NCBI GenBank assembly: GCA_035623255.1
Contig: DASPTU010000093.1
Location: 1-64,000, forward strand
DNA: 64,000 nt
Reading direction: 5' to 3'
Source: JAFAGX01 sp035623255
Lineage (GTDB): Bacteria; Acidobacteriota; Terriglobia; Terriglobales; Acidobacteriaceae
Shown here: piece after piece, positions 16,085 to 24,725 of the stretch
Numbering within the stretch: the stretch's first letter is position 1
Layout: each line of letters opens with the position of its first letter
Notes under the pieces: generated by a model
The model's database searches: none
What the model was told of the DNA's origin: nothing
What the model saw: only the letters and a program-made list of their open reading frames with translations
Program-made: the position numbers and the translations under genes

Positions 16085-16224
16085 CTAGCTCAGCGGATTG
16101 ACCCACCTCAAGCCGGGAAAGCGCGCAAAATCCCGATCCGCGGTGTGGAGCACACGCCCCCGTACTCGATTGTCAAGGCACCCAACTCTGCATGACTGAC
16201 CAACGGGCCCGAAGCGCTCGCTTC
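16085..16224 (-). pseudogene. Remnant of a VapC-type PIN toxin (C-terminal end)
   Basis: Minus-strand translation gives two pieces in different frames. The upstream piece reads GPLVSHAELGALTIEYGG, and the downstream piece reads VLHTADRDFARFPGLRWVNPLS and then a stop at 16085. Together they match the end of VapC PIN toxins (typically D-A-H-L-A-A-L-A-I-E-H-G ... S-T-D-x-D-F-A-R-F-P-G-L). A length change in the run of five G (plus strand C, 16157-16161) explains the shift. The N-terminal two thirds and any VapB are absent. It is a decayed toxin-antitoxin locus. Confidence 0.75.
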
Positions 16225-16286
16225 AACAGACCGCTTTCGTTAGACTTCGGTTTACGACGCTCACGAAAGGGTAAACTGGAGCCGAC

Positions 16287-17309
16287 ATGGTCAGTCTAAG
16301 TGACATTCGGGATGCACAGGCCCGTTTGCAAGGCGTGGCGGTGCGCACTCCGCTGCTCGAAGTTCCTTTGGGGGATACCGCCGACGGGAGCGGACGCCGA
16401 CTGCTTTTGAAACTGGAGAACCTCCAGCCGATTGGAGCGTTCAAGATTCGCGGGGCCTACAACAAGCTAGCGTCGCTTCCTCGGGAACAGCGGGAGCGTG
16501 GCGTCATCACGTACTCGAGCGGGAATCATGGCTACGGAGTCGCCTACGCGGCGCGCGCCCTGGACACGAAAGCGGTGATTGTGATGCCAAGAACTGCGCC
16601 TGCTATCAAGCGCGATGCCGTAGTGGGGTTAGGCGCAGAGATCGTGCTGGTGGGGCCATCGAGCCTGGAACGGCAGCATCGGGCGGAGGAGTTGGCGGGC
16701 AAACACGGCTATGCGATGGTGCCTCCATTCAACGATGAACGGATTATCGCCGGCCAGGGAACAATCGGGTTAGAGATTCTGGAGGACCTGCCGGAAGTTG
16801 AAACTGTGCTAGTGCCGGTGGGCGGCGGAGGCATGATCAGCGGGATCGCGACGGCGATCAAACTCAGCAAGCGATCGGTGAACGTGATCGGGGTCGAGCC
16901 CGAGCTTGCAGCCGATGCGCAGGCGAGCCTGCACGAAGGTCAGATCGTGCACTCCGCGGCAGAGCAAGTCTCGATGACGATTGCCGACGGACTGCGGACC
17001 GAGAGCATCGGGCCGATTAACTTCGAGCACATTCGCAAGTACGTCGACAACATCGTGACCGTCAGTGAATGGGAAATCCGCGAGGCGGTGCGGAGGCTGG
17101 CTTCGAATCCAAAGACACTTGCCGAACCCAGCGGGGCGGTTGCGGTGGCAGCGTTCTTGTTTCATTGGGACCAGCTGCCGAATACACGGGTTAACGTGGC
17201 AGTGATCAGCGGCGGCAATATCGAACCGCAGATGCTGCAAGAGATTCTAAACGAGAAATTGCAGGCAACGTCTCCATTCGCGCCCGCACCGAAACCTGCA
17301 GAGGCTTAG
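16287..17309 (+). CDS. Threonine/serine dehydratase (catabolic type)
   Basis: A 340-residue fold-type II PLP enzyme. Lys53 in GAFKIRGAYNK forms the Schiff base, SSGNHG (77-82) holds the substrate carboxylate, and VGGGGMISGIA (near 178-188) binds the PLP phosphate. It lacks the C-terminal ACT-like regulatory domain of biosynthetic IlvA, so it resembles TdcB or serine racemase-type enzymes. It would convert threonine to 2-oxobutyrate and ammonia, possibly serine to pyruvate. It stands alone after the vapC remnant, with the SH3/TPR gene 20 bases downstream. Confidence 0.9.
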   Translation: MVSLSDIRDAQARLQGVAVRTPLLEVPLGDTADGSGRRLLLKLENLQPIGAFKIRGAYNKLASLPREQRERGVITYSSGNHGYGVAYAARALDTKAVIVMPRTAPAIKRDAVVGLGAEIVLVGPSSLERQHRAEELAGKHGYAMVPPFNDERIIAGQGTIGLEILEDLPEVETVLVPVGGGGMISGIATAIKLSKRSVNVIGVEPELAADAQASLHEGQIVHSAAEQVSMTIADGLRTESIGPINFEHIRKYVDNIVTVSEWEIREAVRRLASNPKTLAEPSGAVAVAAFLFHWDQLPNTRVNVAVISGGNIEPQMLQEILNEKLQATSPFAPAPKPAEA

Positions 17310-17329
17310 TTGCGACCTCGTGCTCACAT

Positions 17330-18262
17330 ATGCGCCAAACCCTGAAACTCGTAACGGGCGTCGTCAGTGTGTTGGTCCTGACCGTGATTGGCTTCGCGGA
17401 TATCCAGCGCGGGGCGATGATGCGAGTGGCGAGCATTTACATCGCGCCAGATGCCTCGTCGGCCAAACTGGGCGATATCGATCTGGGGCGGGAGGTAATC
17501 GTTCTCGAGACCAGCCGGGATTGGCTCAAAGTCGAGGCCAACGTGACTGAGGAGAGGACGCTCACGGGTTGGATATTGGGAAAAGGCGTGGTGATGACCT
17601 CCACGCCGGACGGCGATCGAATTCTGTTTGGCGAGGCCGTCGACTCGGAGGACCAGGCCAGCCAGCGTCACGGGAGACGGGGCGCCGCCCAGGATGCCAT
17701 GCATCTGTACTATCGGGTTTTTGATCTCTTCCCGAAGTCGCCGTTTGCCGGTGAGGCGCTGTATCGGACGGCCGATATCAAATGGCAGATTGAAAAGGCT
17801 GATGTGATGTCGCGGCCGTCGGCGCGGGAAAAAGAAGCGTTCCTGCGCCAGGGGATGGATGAAGAACTGATGAAGCAGGTCATCAAGAAATTTCCGGGGA
17901 CAAAATGGGCGGACTTGGCGGCGTTTCATCTGATCGAGAACAAGCTGTGCGGCGATTGGCAGGGTTCCTCGAAGTGCCCGGAAAAAGAAGCGGAGTTGTA
18001 CGAGAAATATGCCAATGAGCACCCGCAGTCTCCGGCCGTGGCCGAGGCACTTTATGACGCGGCATGGCGCTTCTCGGCGCTCATGGAGATTTACAAGACG
18101 GAGGACCAGCCCAAGAAATCCGAACAGTCGAAAGCTAAGGCGATTGCGACTGCACAGAAGGCAGCGACACAATTTCCGCAGAGTGATTGGGGTGCGCGCG
18201 CGGAACGCCTGCTGTATCTGATTCAGCAGGGGGTGCCGACATACGGGAACGCACAGCAGTAG
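17330..18262 (+). CDS. SH3-like plus TPR-type exported protein
   Basis: A 310-residue protein with an N-terminal membrane or signal segment (LVTGVVSVLVLTVIGFA). It is followed by a bacterial SH3 domain (about 30-85: MRVASIYIAPDASSAKLGDIDLGREVIVLE, DWLKVEA, GWILGKGVV) and a helical tetratricopeptide-like part (about 115-300) with repeated F-P-x-S or P-Q-S-P ends (FPKSPFAGEALYRTAD, HPQSPAVAEALYDAA, FPQSDWGARAERLLY) like BamD or YbgF. It probably works in the periplasm at the cell wall or outer membrane. The exact role is unknown. It starts 20 bases after the dehydratase gene and may share its transcript. Confidence 0.8.
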   Translation: MRQTLKLVTGVVSVLVLTVIGFADIQRGAMMRVASIYIAPDASSAKLGDIDLGREVIVLETSRDWLKVEANVTEERTLTGWILGKGVVMTSTPDGDRILFGEAVDSEDQASQRHGRRGAAQDAMHLYYRVFDLFPKSPFAGEALYRTADIKWQIEKADVMSRPSAREKEAFLRQGMDEELMKQVIKKFPGTKWADLAAFHLIENKLCGDWQGSSKCPEKEAELYEKYANEHPQSPAVAEALYDAAWRFSALMEIYKTEDQPKKSEQSKAKAIATAQKAATQFPQSDWGARAERLLYLIQQGVPTYGNAQQ

Positions 18263-18350
18263 GAAGAAATCAACTGTGAAAAGTTGGTGACAGGACGTCC
18301 GCGTCAAACGATCTTCTGCGATACTCTTACTGCCAAGAAAGGACCCACCG

Positions 18351-19223
18351 TTGCCCATCTACCAAGCAGTGGTTCTGGCCATCATTCAAGGTCTTGCCGA
18401 ATTTATCCCGGTATCCAGTTCAGGTCACCTGATCATCGTGCGGCGACTGCTGGGCTGGAACGAGCTTTCGCCGGCGCAGGAACTGACGTTCGACGTGGCG
18501 CTGCACTTTGGGACGCTGCTCTCTTTGCTAATTTATTTCCGGCGCACCTGGATTCAAATCATCCGCGCGGCCTTCGGCGGAGAGGTGGTGCGATTCTCGG
18601 AGTCAAGCAGTTCAGACCGAAGCCTGACGCCCGACGAACAACGGGAAGAACGGCTACTGCTTTGGTTCATGGCCATCGCGACGATACCGGGGGCAATTGC
18701 GGGCAAATTGCTGGAACATTCGGCGGAAGACTACTTTCGAGAGCACATCTACCTGATTGCAGGCGCGCTTATTGTTGTGGCCTTGCTGATGGCCTGGGGC
18801 GAGAAGAGCAGCCGAATGACGAAAACGCTCACGAAGGTGAGCCTGCTGGATTCGATCATCATCGGTTGCGCGCAAGCAACGGCGCTGATTCCGGGAGTTT
18901 CGCGGTCAGGTGCGACGATCACGGCAGGATTGTTTCGCGACCTGACGCGAGAAGCGGCCGTGCGGTTCAGCTTTTTGCTGTCAACTCCAATCATAGCGGG
19001 AGCGGCGCTGCTCAAAGCTCATGAACTGCGCAAAGAGGGCTTACCGGCGGCAATGCATGCGCCTTTCATTGTGGGAGTAGTTGTTTCGGCGGTCGTGGGA
19101 TATGGGGCGATTGCCTGGCTGATCCGCTACCTGCAATCGAACAGCTTGCGAGTTTTTGTCATTTACAGGATTGTGGCGGGAATTGTGGTGATCGGTCTGG
19201 CGCTGGCATGGCATCTGCAGTAG
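18351..19223 (+). CDS. uppP: Undecaprenyl-diphosphatase
   Basis: A 290-residue integral membrane enzyme that recycles undecaprenyl diphosphate for peptidoglycan and other surface polymers; overexpression gives bacitracin resistance. Both family motifs are present: GLAEFIPVSSSGHL near the N-terminus and IPGVSRSGATI at about 180-190. About seven hydrophobic segments are visible. The start is a TTG at 18351 with AAAGGA about eight bases upstream; the next in-frame ATG would remove the first catalytic motif. An unusual hydrophilic loop (SESSSSDRSLTPDEQREE, about 82-100) separates the third and fourth segments. Confidence 0.95.
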   Translation: MPIYQAVVLAIIQGLAEFIPVSSSGHLIIVRRLLGWNELSPAQELTFDVALHFGTLLSLLIYFRRTWIQIIRAAFGGEVVRFSESSSSDRSLTPDEQREERLLLWFMAIATIPGAIAGKLLEHSAEDYFREHIYLIAGALIVVALLMAWGEKSSRMTKTLTKVSLLDSIIIGCAQATALIPGVSRSGATITAGLFRDLTREAAVRFSFLLSTPIIAGAALLKAHELRKEGLPAAMHAPFIVGVVVSAVVGYGAIAWLIRYLQSNSLRVFVIYRIVAGIVVIGLALAWHLQ

Positions 19224-19244
19224 CATGGAATCCTTTTTGCGTCC

Positions 19245-19925
19245 ATGAAACTGGCGATCCTGATCCTGCCTATTACTCTCTTGTTTTGCGCCTCTGCACC
19301 ACTATCCAGCGCGTCGGATGACAATGACCCCATGACGGCGGCCCCACGTGAGCTTTCGGCCGACGACTTCGACTGGCGTGACATAGTTGCGCCGCTAGAG
19401 CAGGCTGCCACTTTACCTAGTGAACAAGCGATCAAGGTGTTGCTGGAACGTTCCAGGGTGCTTCGCACCTATGTGGTGAAAGAGATTCGAAATGAGTGCC
19501 GGACGAAGAACAGCTCATGCGCAACCCTCAGCGACCGCTCGGCTCTGAACGCCGAAGTGACCGAGCGCATTGACGACATCGTGCGGGAAGGAATCCTGCA
19601 CCGGCACAAATCAGCCATCGTCGATTACAAATTGTCGCAGCAGCCTTTTCCCTTTTCAGAAGTTGCGGCGGTGAAAAGCGACGACAAGCCGGACGCGTAT
19701 CTCATGCTGGCGCTTCCCGACCACAGTTACACCGCTGCGCAGCTACAGGCCAAGTATGGAGATCCGTATGACACGAACATTTTTCAGTGGTACAGCGTTT
19801 TCAAATACCGGATCAAAGGACCCGATTACACCAGTGACGCGGTGTTCGAAGTTGATCCCACCGATGGGGCCGTGCTGAAAATGGCGATCAGCCTGAAAAT
19901 GAAGAAGAGCAAGAACCGGCAGTGA
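19245..19925 (+). CDS. Exported protein of unknown function
   Basis: A 226-residue protein with a clear signal peptide (MKLAILILPITLLFCASAPLSSA). I recognise no family. The mature part is mixed: a helical middle (LEQAATLPSEQAIKVLLERSRVL) with two Cys in RNECRTKNSSCATL, and a C-terminal segment rich in Tyr and Asp (ALPDHSYTAAQLQAKYGDPYDTNIFQWYSVFKYR). It ends in a basic KMKKSKNRQ. It begins 21 bases after uppP on the same strand and may be co-transcribed. Confidence 0.65.
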   Translation: MKLAILILPITLLFCASAPLSSASDDNDPMTAAPRELSADDFDWRDIVAPLEQAATLPSEQAIKVLLERSRVLRTYVVKEIRNECRTKNSSCATLSDRSALNAEVTERIDDIVREGILHRHKSAIVDYKLSQQPFPFSEVAAVKSDDKPDAYLMLALPDHSYTAAQLQAKYGDPYDTNIFQWYSVFKYRIKGPDYTSDAVFEVDPTDGAVLKMAISLKMKKSKNRQ

Positions 19926-19936
19926 GGCGGCTCCGA

Positions 19937-20518
19937 CTATTTGTGCCAGAACCTTCCCACGCCGATTCGCACCTGCACTGTGTTGATTCCGGGATTGGGA
20001 TTGCTGAGTCCGGCGTTCGAAATGTGCATATAGCGCGCTTCAACGGTCCAAGCGTATTTCTGGCCAAACAGGTGAACTCCGAACGCGGCCGCGGAAGTGA
20101 AGTTCACGTCAGATGTGCCGAGAGGCACATCCTTATTTGTGAATAGTGTTCCGCCGTTGAGTTCGAGATAAGGGGCGACCTGGCCGCGGCTGGCGAAATC
20201 CCATTTCAATCCCAAAGGGCTGAAACCACCGCCGTAAGCCGTGTTGTACCTCTGCCAGACGACAAACACCGGCGTGGCATCCAGGAGGTACTCGAAGCGT
20301 CCCTTGAGAAATCCGGGGCCGTGGGGACGAGTGAGAATCCAGCCGTAGCGCAGGCCCGCGTTCCAAACGTTGGTGTGCGAGGTGCCGCCTGGGACAGAAT
20401 GTCCGCCGCCCGTCCAGACTTGCAACTCATGTCCGCCGTCCTCGGGACGCGCCTGTGCCCATGCCAATGAGCCGAAGAGAACATAGATCACGAGAAATTG
20501 TCGGGTCCGGCGCAGCAT
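19937..20518 (-). CDS. PagL-like lipid A deacylase family protein
   Basis: A 193-residue outer-membrane beta-barrel candidate with a signal peptide (VIYVLFGSLAWAQA). The C-terminal strand pair YMHISNAGLSNPNPGIN matches the PagL/acyloxyacyl hydrolase motif, whose P. aeruginosa form is H-Y-S-N-A-G-L. His and Ser are kept, but the position I align with the catalytic Glu is Asn. PagL removes the 3-O acyl chain of lipid A. Alternating hydrophobic strands end in the aromatic RFWHK. Whether it is catalytic is uncertain. The gene converges on the preceding one. Confidence 0.75.
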   Translation of the reverse strand: MLRRTRQFLVIYVLFGSLAWAQARPEDGGHELQVWTGGGHSVPGGTSHTNVWNAGLRYGWILTRPHGPGFLKGRFEYLLDATPVFVVWQRYNTAYGGGFSPLGLKWDFASRGQVAPYLELNGGTLFTNKDVPLGTSDVNFTSAAAFGVHLFGQKYAWTVEARYMHISNAGLSNPNPGINTVQVRIGVGRFWHK

Positions 20519-20754
20519 GGCTCAGACTTGCACCATATCGCAAAGCTGGACTCAGGCACAAACTGGGTGACTTTTTGGTAGTGGTGCAGTTCGACAAAGA
20601 AGCGATCCAAGCGCGCGATTATCACCGAGGTCCTTCCCTATTCGCTATGCTCAGGTCCAGGATTTCGGCGCGGGCTCACACGCCCGCAAAACGCCTCAAG
20701 TTGATTAATCGCTGGGGAGCGGGCAAACTGAGGACGTAATCACCGGGGGAATTC

Positions 20755-21027
20755 ATGCCGAAATATGTGATCGAACGAGAGCTGCCCGGCGCTGGGCAAC
20801 TCACGCCGCAGCAACTGCAGGCGATTTCGCAGAAGTCCTGCGGAGTGCTTCGAAATCTGGGGCCGGAAATTCAATGGGTTTACAGCTATGTGACACAGGA
20901 CAAGCTGTACTGCATCTATAACGCTGCCAGCGAGAAGCTGATTCGCGAACACGCCAGCCAGGGCGGCTTTCCGGCAAACCGCATCTCCGAAGTCAAGGTC
21001 ATCATCGACCCGACGACGGCCGAATAG
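20755..21027 (+). CDS. DUF4242-type small ferredoxin-like-fold protein
   Basis: A 90-residue protein starting MPKYVIERELPGAGQLTP, with SYVTQDKLYCIYNAASEKLIREHASQ and ending in NRISEVKVIID. This layout is that of the DUF4242 family (SCO4226-like, described as nickel-binding ferredoxin-like folds). Function in the cell is unknown. It stands alone; upstream 240 bases hold only a small hairpin GCGGGC/GCCCGC (20670-20687). Confidence 0.8.
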   Translation: MPKYVIERELPGAGQLTPQQLQAISQKSCGVLRNLGPEIQWVYSYVTQDKLYCIYNAASEKLIREHASQGGFPANRISEVKVIIDPTTAE

Positions 21028-21039
21028 GCAGATCGGCGT

Positions 21040-21780
21040 CTAGAGGCTCAAGCCGCCATCCACGGCCAAAATCTGCCCGGTAATGAAGTGAGGAGCGGTA
21101 GCGAAAAAGAGAACGGCGGTGGCGACGTCGTGGTCAGACCCGTTGCGCCGCATGGGAGTTTGGGCGGCCATGCGTTTCATGAAAGCGGCTGCAGATTTTT
21201 CGCCAAGATCAATCATGCCCGGCGCAACGCAATTCACCGCGATTTCGGGAGCTAGCGCTTTTGCCATCACTTTGGTGAGCATGTGCAGCGCGGCTTTTGA
21301 CGAACAATAGTGAGCATGGTTGGCCCAAGGTTGAATTCCTCCGAGGGACCCCATGTTGATGATTTTTCCCTGGCGCTGCCGGAGAAATTTGAGCGCCTCT
21401 CGCGAAACAAGAAATGGCCCGCGTGCATTGGAGGCAAAAATTGCGTCCCATTGCCTCAGGGTCAGCTTCTCGAAGGGGACGGATTCGTAGTTCGCGGCAT
21501 TGTTGATCAGCACGTCGATTCCGCCGAGTTCGTCAGACGTTTTCTTGATGACAAGCCGTACGCTGGTTTCGTCGGTGACGTCGCATCGAACCGCCAGAGC
21601 GCGGACCCCGAGGCGACGGAGATGGTTGACCGTCTGACGGGCATCCGCGGCGGACCGCAGGAACGTGATGGCGACGTCAGCGCCGGCTTCGGCCATGGCT
21701 AAGGCGCTGGCCCGTCCCAGGCGCCGCGCCGCGCCCGTGATCAGAACCGTTTTGCCAGCTAAAGGTTTGCTTTTCGCCAT
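21040..21780 (-). CDS. Short-chain dehydrogenase/reductase (FolM/pteridine-reductase-like)
   Basis: A 246-residue classical SDR. The cofactor motif is TGAARRLGR (residues 15-23), an Arg-rich version typical of NADPH-dependent pteridine reductases, rather than the common TGxxxGIG. INNAA follows near 92-96. The catalytic set is Ser145, Tyr158 and Lys162 (YCSSK). The C-terminus ends GQILAVDGGLSL. A role as dihydro-pteridine/folate reductase or general FabG-like reductase is possible. The ATG at 21780 begins the family N-terminus (KPLAGKTVLITG); a longer frame to 21831 is unlikely. Confidence 0.88.
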   Translation of the reverse strand: MAKSKPLAGKTVLITGAARRLGRASALAMAEAGADVAITFLRSAADARQTVNHLRRLGVRALAVRCDVTDETSVRLVIKKTSDELGGIDVLINNAANYESVPFEKLTLRQWDAIFASNARGPFLVSREALKFLRQRQGKIINMGSLGGIQPWANHAHYCSSKAALHMLTKVMAKALAPEIAVNCVAPGMIDLGEKSAAAFMKRMAAQTPMRRNGSDHDVATAVLFFATAPHFITGQILAVDGGLSL

Positions 21781-21874
21781 GGATGGGATTGTACGCTGAA
21801 GCGGTCGTGACTGGTCTGATCTTCGGACCAATAGTCACGGGGGTTGGAAAGTCATTTTCTGTTACACTGCCGCC

Positions 21875-22120
21875 ATGTCAGAGCTGCATCTGGTCACGGT
21901 GTACTCGCGCAAGGGATGCCATCTCTGCGAAATCGTCAAGGAGACGGTGGAGAAGTTGCATCGGCGTGGCGGGTTCGCGTGGCAAGACATTGACGTTGAC
22001 TCTGACGAAGAGTTGCGGCGCCGATTCACGGACGAAGTTCCAGTCGTATTCATCGACGGCCGCAAGGCCTTCAAATACCGCATGACCGAGCAAGAATTCC
22101 TGCGCAAGCTCGCCGGGTAG
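21875..22120 (+). CDS. Glutaredoxin-like protein
   Basis: An 81-residue single-domain redox protein of the DUF836/glutaredoxin group. The active site is CHLC (Cys15, Cys18) after VTVYSRKG, and the cis-Pro is in EVPVVFIDGRKAF. The sequence DIDVDSDEELRRRF is typical. It is separated by 38 bases from the acyl-CoA ligase gene, which has its own promoter. Its partner is not known. Confidence 0.88.
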   Translation: MSELHLVTVYSRKGCHLCEIVKETVEKLHRRGGFAWQDIDVDSDEELRRRFTDEVPVVFIDGRKAFKYRMTEQEFLRKLAG

Positions 22121-22148
22121 TTGCCTCTCCGGGTGTTTCCGCTACAAT
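22121..22148 (+). promoter_or_regulatory. Predicted sigma-70 promoter for the acyl-CoA ligase
   Basis: TTGCCT (22121-22126), 16-bp spacer, TACAAT (22143-22148). The expected start site is about four bases before the ATG at 22159, implying a nearly leaderless mRNA. Confidence 0.5.
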
Positions 22149-22158
22149 CTAGAGCCTT

Positions 22159-23727
22159 ATGTTGCGCACCCAGCTTTATGCCGACCCGCGCGGCCGCTTT
22201 GTCCACGACGTAATTCTGGAAAGTTGCCGACGATTTCCGCAGAAAACTGCGGTGGTCGATTCCTCCTGCAATCGCAGGATTACATACGCAGAATATGGGG
22301 AACTGGTGGAGACAGTTGCACGCAGATTCGCAGGGGCAGGGCTCCGGCCGGGGGAGGTTCTTGCAATCTTCATTCCGAATTCATGGGAATACTGTATCGC
22401 TTATCATGCGGCCACGTTAGCGGGAGCGATTCCTACACTGCTCAACTCCAGCTATCGCGAACGGGAGGTCCGCTACCAGTTGGAAAATTCCGGAGCGGCC
22501 ATGCTGCTGAGTGATGGCCCAAATCTGCAAGGTATCGATCTGAGCGGGCTGCCGAGCCTGCGCCGGGTTTACACAACGCGACAAGCAACGTCCGGGACTG
22601 AGCCCTTCGCGAATCTCCTGCAGCGAACAAGCATCTCGCTGCCGAAACTGGAGCAACCCTCGGATGAGACGCTGGGAGCGCTTCCCTATTCGAGCGGCAC
22701 AACTGGATTGCCCAAAGGAGTGATGCTCACGCATTTCAACCTGGTGGCAAACGTATTTCAGTTTCTTGGACCGCACGGAACCCCGATGAACCACGACCTC
22801 ATCGGACTTTGTTTTCTGCCGCTGTACCACATTTATGGACTGAATGTGATTTTGAACCCCATTCTGACGCTGGGCGCCACGCTGGTATTGATGCCGCGGT
22901 TCAATGTTGCCCAGGTCGTATGCCTGATGTCGCAGGAAGGCATCACGATGATGGGGACTGTGCCGCCGGCTCTGAACGCGCTGTGCCAGGCGGCGGAGGC
23001 GGGCCAATTCCCTAAAGATCACAGGGTGCGGTGGGTAAAGTCAGGAGCGGCGCCGCTCGCTCCTGAACTTGCGCGTCGATTCACGGCCCTCACGGGGATA
23101 ACGATTTGTCAGGGTTACGGTATGACCGAGGCGTCGCCAGTCACGCATGTGGGTTATCTCGAACCCGAGCTCTATCGACCTGAGTCGATCGGACAGGCAC
23201 TCGCCCAGACGGAGTGCCGGGTGCTCGACGAGAATGGGAACGATGCAACTTGCGGGGAGCCGGGCGAGCTCGTCATGCACGGGCCACAATTCATGCGGGG
23301 ATACTGGAAAGAGCCGCAAGCCACATCGGCAGTCCTGCGTGACGGCTGGTACTGGTCGGGCGACATCGTGACCCGCGACGCGGATGATTTTTACTACGTG
23401 ATCGACCGCCGCAAGGAGATGATCAAGTACAAGGGATTTCCAGTTGCGCCGGCGGAGGTCGAGAGCGTACTGCTGGAACACCCGGCGGTTCGCGACTGCG
23501 GAGTGGTGGGCCGACAGGACTGCGCTGCAGGTGAAATTCCGGTGGCCTTCGTAGTTCTTCGCGAAGGAACAGTCGCGTCGGATGAGACCAAAGAAGCACT
23601 GTGCGGATTTGTGGCGGACCGGCTCACACACTACAAGCAGCCGCGCGACATTCACTTCGTGGATGCCATACCGAAAAGCCCGTCAGGCAAGATCCTGCGA
23701 CGGGAGTTACGGAAGAGCCTGAGTTGA
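22159..23727 (+). CDS. Acyl-CoA synthetase (AMP-forming)
   Basis: A 522-residue ANL-superfamily ligase. The P-loop-like motif YSSGTTGLPKGVMLTH lies near residues 176-191, YGMTEASP near 320, and DGWYWSGDIVTRD near 395. The C-terminal domain has DRRKEMIKYKGFPVAPAEVE and the catalytic lysine in SPSGKILRREL at the end. It activates a carboxylic acid, probably a fatty or aryl acid, to its CoA thioester through an acyl-AMP. The motif pattern resembles 4-coumarate/long-chain ligases; the substrate is undetermined. Confidence 0.92.
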   Translation: MLRTQLYADPRGRFVHDVILESCRRFPQKTAVVDSSCNRRITYAEYGELVETVARRFAGAGLRPGEVLAIFIPNSWEYCIAYHAATLAGAIPTLLNSSYREREVRYQLENSGAAMLLSDGPNLQGIDLSGLPSLRRVYTTRQATSGTEPFANLLQRTSISLPKLEQPSDETLGALPYSSGTTGLPKGVMLTHFNLVANVFQFLGPHGTPMNHDLIGLCFLPLYHIYGLNVILNPILTLGATLVLMPRFNVAQVVCLMSQEGITMMGTVPPALNALCQAAEAGQFPKDHRVRWVKSGAAPLAPELARRFTALTGITICQGYGMTEASPVTHVGYLEPELYRPESIGQALAQTECRVLDENGNDATCGEPGELVMHGPQFMRGYWKEPQATSAVLRDGWYWSGDIVTRDADDFYYVIDRRKEMIKYKGFPVAPAEVESVLLEHPAVRDCGVVGRQDCAAGEIPVAFVVLREGTVASDETKEALCGFVADRLTHYKQPRDIHFVDAIPKSPSGKILRRELRKSLS

Positions 23728-23756
23728 AATTTCATCCAAAAAGTTGACCGCGAAAA

Positions 23757-24725
23757 CTACCGAAACGACCAGACTTGCAAGCTGGGTCCGGAGCTGCTGG
23801 TGACTAGCGCCCGCCCATCTTTAGCGTAGCCGCCGCCGTTGGGAGTTACGCCCGACTCGGAGAAGGTGCTTCGAACCGAGCCAGCAGCGGTATCCCACAA
23901 GAGTACGGGAGCCGGATTCTTGAAACTATTTTCGTCGAAGTAAACGGCAACCAAAGACTTCCCGTCGGGCGAATCATGCAAGTCGCCCACCACGTAAGAT
24001 TGTTTGGGAAAAGCACGCAGTACCTTGCCATTGGTCAGGTTGATTTCGGAGACGGTTTTGTCGGCTCCGCCGGCATAGACATACTTGCTGTCAGAGGAAA
24101 AGGCAATTGCGAATGTTTCGAGCAGAAGGTCGTCGGTTGTGGCCCGTAATGCGCCGGTAGTGGCCTCGTAAATTCGGATTGTGGTGTCGGCATCGGCGGA
24201 GGCCAGCCACTTCCCATCGGGCGAGAAGGCGACGGCCAGAGAGCCGGAAAACTTGGCGGGGAGATCAGTAATGACTCTTCTGACGTCCAAATCCCAGAGC
24301 TGAGCAGGCCGCTCCTGCGGCGCAACCGCGAGCAGGGTTTTGTCGGGAGAAAGAGATAGCGCCAGGACAGTCTGGCCGGTTTTCAATTCGGTTTTCAGCT
24401 TGCCGGCAGGAATCGTAAAGATCTTGACTGCACCGCGCGTGCCGCCGACGGCGAGCAGTGTTCCATCCTGTGAGAATGCGAGGCTGGATACAGGCTGATC
24501 CTGCAAATTGAAAGCTTGGCGCAGCTCTGCAGCAGGAAAAGTCCACAGCCGGACCTGCCCGTCCTGACAAGCACCCGCAATGAAATCACCTTTGGGCGAA
24601 AAAGCAGTGAAGCGGACAACTGCGCCGGGCGGGACAGTAATGGTTTTGTCAAGTTTTGCAGCTGAAGCGCCGAAGAGAAAGGCCTGCAAAACCACGATCG
24701 GGAGAAGCAGGCGGGCTCCCTTCAT
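23757..24725 (-). CDS. Exported WD40-repeat protein
   Basis: A 322-residue protein with a signal peptide (MKGARLLLPIVVLQAFLFGASA) and about seven WD40 blades. Typical blade ends are FSPKGDFIAGACQDGQVRLW, FSQDGTLLAVGGTRGAVKIF, LSPDKTLLAVAPQERPAQLW, FSPDGKWLASADADTTIRIY, FSSDSKYVYAGGADKTVSEI. These fold as a beta-propeller. It is likely a periplasmic or secreted binding or scaffold protein. Its ATG overlaps the stop of the upstream dioxygenase-like gene by one base (TGATG), so the two are translationally coupled. A GTG just before is an alternative start. Confidence 0.85.
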   Translation of the reverse strand: MKGARLLLPIVVLQAFLFGASAAKLDKTITVPPGAVVRFTAFSPKGDFIAGACQDGQVRLWTFPAAELRQAFNLQDQPVSSLAFSQDGTLLAVGGTRGAVKIFTIPAGKLKTELKTGQTVLALSLSPDKTLLAVAPQERPAQLWDLDVRRVITDLPAKFSGSLAVAFSPDGKWLASADADTTIRIYEATTGALRATTDDLLLETFAIAFSSDSKYVYAGGADKTVSEINLTNGKVLRAFPKQSYVVGDLHDSPDGKSLVAVYFDENSFKNPAPVLLWDTAAGSVRSTFSESGVTPNGGGYAKDGRALVTSSSGPSLQVWSFR

